DNA of 32,372 nt from Bacteroidaceae bacterium (GTDB lineage: Bacteria; Bacteroidota; Bacteroidia; Bacteroidales; Bacteroidaceae), in the NCBI GenBank assembly GCA_017503235.1, contig JAFVTL010000016.1, positions 1 to 32,372 of the forward strand. The letters are read 5' to 3'. This document shows positions 27,896 to 32,372 of this stretch, piece by piece (position 1 is the first letter of the stretch; every line of letters begins with the position of its first letter). A model generated the notes under the pieces. That model was not told the DNA's origin. It did no database searches and saw only the letters and a program-made list of their open reading frames with translations. The translations under genes and the position numbers were made by a program.

Positions 27896-29893
27896 CTATT
27901 GTGTAACAAAAGATATGCTATCTTCTAATATTGAGATTTCAACATCGGTAGAATCTTCCAATGAATTCCATCCTATTTGCGAGCAAGGCAATACTTCTAC
28001 AGGGATTTGGAACATAGTCCCCATTCCGTTAATCATGAGTGAAAGCATGATTTTCCCGTTAGCGGGTGCTGTGGCATAAGGCTGGATTAGGAACACATGA
28101 TTGGCTCCGACTTCCTTTATCGCATTTAAGTTGTAAATTTCAAAATTGAACACATCGGTATCCGTATAAGAGTATGCACCACACACGTCTGTATAGTGGA
28201 AAGTCAGAATCCCACCTTTGTGAAGCTTGATGGTACTATTATTGGGAGTAGACATATTGATAGTACCCAAGTAATTTCCACAAGGACTTTCAGAGCTCCA
28301 GGTCAGTGTACCCGTTTGAATAGGATTGGAAATTTTATAAACGGTCTTGGTTGCATAATATTCATAACGTTGATTTCCCGAACCAATGTAGATTGTTGCA
28401 TTGATGACATACTTTTGCGACAAGGCATTGGGGTATCTGTTCTGCAAGGTAATGGTACTTCCCGTTCCTGAAACCGTGTATTTGTTTGGCGAACTGCTTC
28501 CCGAAGCATAACTGGAGCAGTCAATGCTCCACTGCACGGTTGCATTACTCGGTACATTAATGGTATAGGTGTAAGTGCTTGATGAACCGATTTGTGTAGG
28601 GCCTGTGATTTCTCTATTGGTTATTGTTGCTGCTAACTGATGTGCATTGGAATAACTAAGAACATGGTGCATACATTCTACTTGTTTCTGTGTAAAATGA
28701 TTGCGACATGTAAGAAAAGAATAAGCCATTAAATTGCTTGGATCTGGAACATATATATCACCATTGGCATCTCTATCCGTGCCATTATAAGTACATCCCT
28801 CCCAACTATAGGGATCTGCCGGAGTATCCGTAATATAATCTCCGCAAGTGGAAGAATTACTGCCATCTACTAATTCCATACATGAACCGCTTGGACGTTC
28901 ATTAGGACTTGTACCATGATGTGTATGATATAAGCCTAAACAATGTCCCATTTCATGAGAAATTGTAGAAAATTTGTAATAGTCCTTTACGACTAAAAAT
29001 GCTGTTCCTATGATTTGTTCACTTCTTGCTGATACATTATTCTCCAAATAAGGAGCTTCACTCATTACATAAATATTAATAGCATTAGACACCCTATTAA
29101 TAGACAGATAACTACTAATATCATTCTTAAAATCACTGACAGACATATTGACAAATGCATCTGAATCAATATAATCAGAGCCACTCAGAACAAATGAAAT
29201 ATTAGTATTGGCAAAATAAGTATTCAAATTATTAAGAATAGTGGATGAAACAGAAGCCTTTGTATATTCACTACTTGCGGATCCATTACTAGGTCTTACA
29301 ACATGCACAAACACATTCATTTGATAGGCTGATGTATAATCTATGCCTTCGGCAATTTCCCTACTGAAGAACCATATTGGGGGCATATTAGACTTAGTTC
29401 CACATTCTACTATCAATTCTTCTGTGTCAATTGAACGTGATTTAAACGAAGAAATTTCAACATGATTGAAACATCTAATATAATATCCATATCCTACCAA
29501 ATATGCGTAGTCTTGAGTCTTTCCAGCAGGTAATGGATGATTACCTATATATTCACCTGAGAAAATAACTTTTTCTCCTATCAAGTTATTATACTTTTCT
29601 CTTTCAGCCTCATCGATACCTGTATCAATTAATTCATATATAATCATTCTTTCAGAAAGAGTATCATTTGGCAATTGAATAATAGAATCTGAGACTATAA
29701 TCCACGAATTTGTACTTTCACTATAAAAAAGAGTTCCAACTTCGTTGTTGGTCTCATAAACAGGTACTACTAATTCTATTAAATAGCTATCATCTTCATT
29801 TTCATCCTTACATCCTTTAAGGACGAATGCACTCACGGCAAGCATACAAACTAATAAGCTTGTAAAGACTTTGTTCAGGTTGTTCTTTTTCAT
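27896..29893 (-). CDS. secreted M43-like (pappalysin-type) zinc metalloprotease lipoprotein
   Basis: A 665-aa lipoprotein (signal MKKNNLNKVFTSLLVCMLAV, lipobox FVLKGC). An N-terminal domain (about residues 35-170) is shared with the small lipoprotein downstream and is probably a prodomain. The metzincin zinc site HEMGHCLGLYH is at residues 313-323, with the Glu catalytic and three His as ligands; the Met-turn is SNLMAYSFLTC, followed by FTQKQVECMHHVL as in the M43 family. Cys-rich loops (SGSCMELVDGS, TCGDYITDTPADPYSWEGC) suit the same family. The C-terminus has an Ig/PKD-like domain (GPTQIGSSSTYTYTINV) and a further beta domain. It is 29 bp after a DUF3244-like gene and likely co-transcribed with it. 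Substrate unknown; host or microbial surface proteins are plausible. Confidence 0.88.
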   Translation of the reverse strand: MKKNNLNKVFTSLLVCMLAVSAFVLKGCKDENEDDSYLIELVVPVYETNNEVGTLFYSESTNSWIIVSDSIIQLPNDTLSERMIIYELIDTGIDEAEREKYNNLIGEKVIFSGEYIGNHPLPAGKTQDYAYLVGYGYYIRCFNHVEISSFKSRSIDTEELIVECGTKSNMPPIWFFSREIAEGIDYTSAYQMNVFVHVVRPSNGSASSEYTKASVSSTILNNLNTYFANTNISFVLSGSDYIDSDAFVNMSVSDFKNDISSYLSINRVSNAINIYVMSEAPYLENNVSARSEQIIGTAFLVVKDYYKFSTISHEMGHCLGLYHTHHGTSPNERPSGSCMELVDGSNSSTCGDYITDTPADPYSWEGCTYNGTDRDANGDIYVPDPSNLMAYSFLTCRNHFTQKQVECMHHVLSYSNAHQLAATITNREITGPTQIGSSSTYTYTINVPSNATVQWSIDCSSYASGSSSPNKYTVSGTGSTITLQNRYPNALSQKYVINATIYIGSGNQRYEYYATKTVYKISNPIQTGTLTWSSESPCGNYLGTINMSTPNNSTIKLHKGGILTFHYTDVCGAYSYTDTDVFNFEIYNLNAIKEVGANHVFLIQPYATAPANGKIMLSLMINGMGTMFQIPVEVLPCSQIGWNSLEDSTDVEISILEDSISFVTQ

Positions 29894-29922
29894 TACATTT
29901 TAATTTAATAGGTTAACATCCA

Positions 29923-30285
29923 TCATTCAATAACGAAATCTCCCGACAACACTTCTCCATCCGGGAGTACAATTTGCAGTTGATAATCTCCTTCGCCGTA
30001 AGTGCTGATGTCGAATGATTGCATCTGATTGGCGGGAAGAGATAAGGTGTAACTATCCATCACTCCGTTGCCACTGATGATTATCGTAACATTGGAGATG
30101 CCAAGATACGGAAGGAGTGAAAGGGTTACGTCATTCTCATAGGCTTCCAATAAGGTGGAAGAACGACCATCGTCGTTTTTGTCTTTCACTTTCTTTTCTA
30201 ACTTAATAGGTTTGTTCTCTTCAGCAAAAACCTGTGATATGTTAGCTGAACATAACACAATTAATAATAACAATAACTTTTTCAT
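29923..30285 (-). CDS. small secreted DUF3244-like protein
   Basis: A 120-aa exported protein: signal peptide MKKLLLLLIVLCSANISQVFA, an acidic linker, then a compact beta-rich domain (VTLSLLPYLGISNVTIIISG, SYTLSLPANQMQSFDIS, GDYQLQIVLPDGEVLSGDFV) that matches the pattern of DUF3244 proteins, small Ig-like modules frequent in Bacteroides next to secreted proteases. Family assignment is by pattern recognition. It is first in the transcript that continues into the metalloprotease and lies under the inverted-repeat promoter at 30294-30335. A role as companion or inhibitor of the protease is inference. Confidence 0.8.
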   Translation of the reverse strand: MKKLLLLLIVLCSANISQVFAEENKPIKLEKKVKDKNDDGRSSTLLEAYENDVTLSLLPYLGISNVTIIISGNGVMDSYTLSLPANQMQSFDISTYGEGDYQLQIVLPDGEVLSGDFVIE

Positions 30286-30293
30286 GATTCTAG

Positions 30294-30335
30294 ATTTTAA
30301 GTTTTACGACAAAAATAAAGAGTAAAACTTAAAAT
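30294..30335 (-). promoter_or_regulatory. 14-bp perfect inverted repeat around the -7 box of the protease operon
   Basis: ATTTTAAGTTTTAC (30294-30307) and GTAAAACTTAAAAT (30322-30335) are perfect inverted repeats 14 nt apart. The loop carries, on the - strand, TATTTTTG (30317 to 30310), a full TAnnTTTG box. No -33 TTTG is seen. The arrangement looks like an operator over a core promoter. The adjacent HTH regulator is the obvious candidate binder (inference). Confidence 0.6.
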
Positions 30336-30512
30336 GTTTCATAAAAGTGAGAGAAAATGCGATACATTGAAATGTGTTGATACTTAGTTAATTAGGTCGT
30401 TTTTATGCCTCGATTCGATACAAATCGAGTAGTTATTTTTCATATGTTTTTTAATGGTAAGAATGTTTCTGTGCTAACTTATCTATTTCGACAATGTTTG
30501 AGGAAACCAATG
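30336..30512. other. intergenic stretch with one small inverted repeat
   Basis: AT-rich spacer between the regulator stop and the protease-operon promoter. CTCGATT/AATCGAG (30409-30429) is a 7-bp inverted repeat, but the - strand after it lacks a U-run, so it is not a clear terminator for the regulator. Nothing else is recognised. Confidence 0.4.
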
Positions 30513-32177
30513 TCAATCCATCAATGAAGAATAAATATAGGCATAAAACGCTTTCTTACCACTCTCCTGAAGCTCTATTTCCTTACAGAAGCGGTTCATA
30601 TATTGCCGTACGGAAATATCACTTACACCCAACAGCTTTGCTATTTGTCGTACGTTAAGCCCTAATGCTGCAAGGTAACATACGTCTGCAATGCGATTCG
30701 GCATATTAGGATATTTTTTATCTAAAACATCCATAAATTGCTTGTGAGTGAGGGAAAGGCAGAATTTGAGTGATTCACGATCGGTGTTAGGATTGTATTG
30801 TTCTTCTTCTATTATTTTTCTGAGAACATACATACCATTGCTTTCCCTATCCTTGGTTGACAAAATATACTTATATTGTTTTTTCATTGCATTAAAATCC
30901 TTTTCTGTCTTTTTACGATGCTTTTCCAATTCACTTTTTAACAAGTCCTTTTCTTCCAAATAACTGGCCGAATGTGTCTTCTCTTCCAGAAGGGCCTCCT
31001 GCAAGAAGATAATATCTACTAACAGTCTTTTTTGACGTTTCTTGTAATATGCCCAGACAATACACGCCACAATCAATAAAGACATGCAAAAATACAACCA
31101 ATATCGTTGCGTACGAGAATTTTGAATTTCCAATGCAGCAAGATCATATTTGCGTTGTATTTCATCTATATTGATTTCATTTTCATAAGTATAATATTCG
31201 TCTGACAGACTGATGAAACTATCGGCATAATCTATAGCTTTGGCATAATTTTTCTGTTCCTTACTTTTCAAATATAAATCATAGTTTAATATTAACCTTG
31301 ACTCTAAATTTAATTGTTCTGAAATGCTATTGTACAAGGAATCAGCTTTTACATAATCTCTCATCTTCATATAGGCACTGGCCAAGCATGTCAAGGTTTT
31401 TTGTTCATGTTTTATTTCCAAAGCCTTTTGATAATAGCATATCCCCTTTTCTAACTGTCCTTGCATGTCAAAATAGTAGCCGACACAATGATATAAATTT
31501 GATAAGCGGTTCTTGTCTTTTACTTCGGAGGCGCTGTTTAATAGTTGTTTTACACAATATTCAGCACTATCGCATTCATCCATCTTAACGTAGGTGTTCG
31601 TAAGATTGATAAGATTGCTCACTTGGGATTCTATATCTCTTATCAATCTGTTGACATTCAATGCTTTTTGATAATAACCCTTTGCTTGATGGTAATAAGA
31701 TGCATCATCATTCACCAATCCCAAAGAATGATAAATCCTTGCTATCAAATAGTTGTCGTTCAGTTTTGGGATAAGAGCTTCGGCTTCTTTATAATAAGGA
31801 AGGTATTCTTCATGCGGACAGCCCATATCTTTGGCAAGTGCAGCCTTGTAGAACCAAGCGGTGGCCAGCTCGTCGGTCTTATCAGAACGACGTTGATAAT
31901 ATTCCAGAGCGATGTTTATCAGCGAATCGGATGTTGTCGGTATATAGCAGCGATAGCGGGCTTGCGAAAGTAGAAGAGCATGGCGGGCACGTGATTCTTC
32001 GTCAATCCGCTTGGAGGTTGGAAGGGCTTCCAACAATTGCAAAGCGGAATCGGGGGATTCCCATATCAGTGTCTCGGCACGGTCGAGAGTGGAGGACACT
32101 TCGGGTCGTTCCTTGCAACTGAATGTAAGGAGAGCCGACAGCAACAGCAGGATGTAAAGTAGGATTGTTCTCATCAT
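30513..32177 (-). CDS. membrane-spanning TPR regulator with cytoplasmic HTH
   Basis: The ATG at 32177 (or 32174, one codon on) is preferred; the longest frame begins at a TTG. The 554-aa protein has a lipoprotein-like signal (MRTILLYILLLLSALLTFSC), a long periplasmic TPR solenoid (about residues 25-330, e.g. DSALQLLEALPTSKRIDEES, YHQAKGYYQKALNVNRLI, LEKGICYYQKALEIKHEQKT), one membrane helix (about 355-378, YWLYFCMSLLIVACIVWAYY), a coiled coil (EEKDLLKSELEKHRKKTEKD) and a C-terminal LuxR-like HTH (YLAALGLNVRQIAKLLGVSDISVRQYMNRF). This is a one-component signal transducer: periplasmic sensing, cytoplasmic DNA binding. The divergent-free layout and the operator-like repeat downstream suggest it controls the protease operon. 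Confidence 0.85.
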   Translation of the reverse strand: MMRTILLYILLLLSALLTFSCKERPEVSSTLDRAETLIWESPDSALQLLEALPTSKRIDEESRARHALLLSQARYRCYIPTTSDSLINIALEYYQRRSDKTDELATAWFYKAALAKDMGCPHEEYLPYYKEAEALIPKLNDNYLIARIYHSLGLVNDDASYYHQAKGYYQKALNVNRLIRDIESQVSNLINLTNTYVKMDECDSAEYCVKQLLNSASEVKDKNRLSNLYHCVGYYFDMQGQLEKGICYYQKALEIKHEQKTLTCLASAYMKMRDYVKADSLYNSISEQLNLESRLILNYDLYLKSKEQKNYAKAIDYADSFISLSDEYYTYENEINIDEIQRKYDLAALEIQNSRTQRYWLYFCMSLLIVACIVWAYYKKRQKRLLVDIIFLQEALLEEKTHSASYLEEKDLLKSELEKHRKKTEKDFNAMKKQYKYILSTKDRESNGMYVLRKIIEEEQYNPNTDRESLKFCLSLTHKQFMDVLDKKYPNMPNRIADVCYLAALGLNVRQIAKLLGVSDISVRQYMNRFCKEIELQESGKKAFYAYIYSSLMD

Positions 32178-32243
32178 GTACAAAGCTATGAATTATTCTT
32201 TACATTTCCAAATAGTTCTTACAGGTTAGGGAAAAAGGACATA

Positions 32244-32372
32244 GAACATATTTCTGTGCCTCATGAAATATATTTGTATGCACCGTAGAATATATTTGTA
32301 TATGCAGCAGAATATAGTGCTATATGCAGCGGTAAATAGTGCTATATTCCGCTGTATATAGATCTATTTGCA
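32244..32372. repeat. array of 22-bp units (array B), cut by the window end
   Basis: Five full units and part of a sixth fit an exact 22-bp register from 32244: GAACATATTTCTGTGCC, AAATATATTTGTATGCACC, GAATATATTTGTATATGCAG, GAATATAGTGCTATATGCAG, GTAAATAGTGCTATATTCC, GTATATAGATCTATTTGCA (starts of each unit). Columns 3-8 are AT-rich and a TGCAG/TGCACC block recurs at columns 15-20. It lies 67 bp upstream of the TPR regulator start. The sequence differs from array A but the period is the same. Confidence 0.8.

Noticed and set aside
30409-30429. CTCGATT/AATCGAG hairpin as terminator of the TPR regulator
   Set aside because: On the - strand it is followed by A-rich, not T-rich, sequence, and the stem is only 7 bp.
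32178-32186. TAGCTTTG as the -7 promoter box of the TPR regulator
   Set aside because: It touches the start codon, so transcription would begin inside the coding region. The true promoter is probably within or near array B and was not identified.

Overview
The window looks like a chromosomal segment of a Bacteroides-type gut bacterium (Bacteroidaceae; genus inferred, not proven). The evidence is Bacteroidetes-style promoters (TAnnTTTG at -7, some with TTTG or CTTG about 19 nt upstream), many secreted lipoproteins with a Cys lipobox, a BtuB/BtuG-type cobalamin locus, a DAHP synthase/chorismate mutase fusion, a transmembrane TPR regulator with a C-terminal HTH, and dispersed palindromic intergenic repeats.

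Layout. 1-365: 5' end of clpB (- strand) with a sigma-54-like element in its leader. 592-2166: an unrecognised 195-aa protein abutting a YeiH/UPF0324 membrane protein. 2182-4961 (- strand): a two-component system made of a sigma-54-activating response regulator and a membrane histidine kinase. 4962-5684: a 723-bp control region with a palindromic repeat, a ten-unit 22-bp periodic array, GTGTC/GACAC repeats and a good sigma-54 promoter. 5685-11086: an FtsX/MacB-type ABC export operon (permease, ATPase, permease) that the two-component system probably controls. 11423-12655: a serpin lipoprotein. 12657-19102 (- strand): vitamin B12 uptake genes btuB-btuG-btuF-btuC-btuD under a cobalamin riboswitch. 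19770-20858: an AT-rich orphan combining a DprA/SLOG-like N-terminus with a PD-(D/E)XK nuclease-like C-terminus. 20931-22757: a small lipoprotein and a divergent SGNH esterase. 22820-27161 (- strand): a Phe/Tyr biosynthesis operon (pheA, aminotransferase, DAHP synthase/chorismate mutase, tyrA) preceded by an untracked 29-aa leader peptide packed with Tyr and Phe codons and by mutually exclusive terminator/antiterminator arms, i.e. a classical attenuator. 27288-32177 (- strand): a secreted protease module (small lipoprotein, M43-like metalloprotease, DUF3244-like protein, membrane-spanning TPR-HTH regulator). 32244-32372: a second 22-bp periodic array, running off the end.

Best leads, in order: the Phe/Tyr attenuator; the two 22-bp-period arrays, different in sequence but identical in period and both in gene-upstream regions; a 5' element shared with fixed internal spacing by the serpin gene and the small lipoprotein gene; the SLOG-like/nuclease orphan; and the sigma-54 promoter tying the two-component system to the ABC operon. 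No tRNA, rRNA, insertion sequence or CRISPR array was seen.
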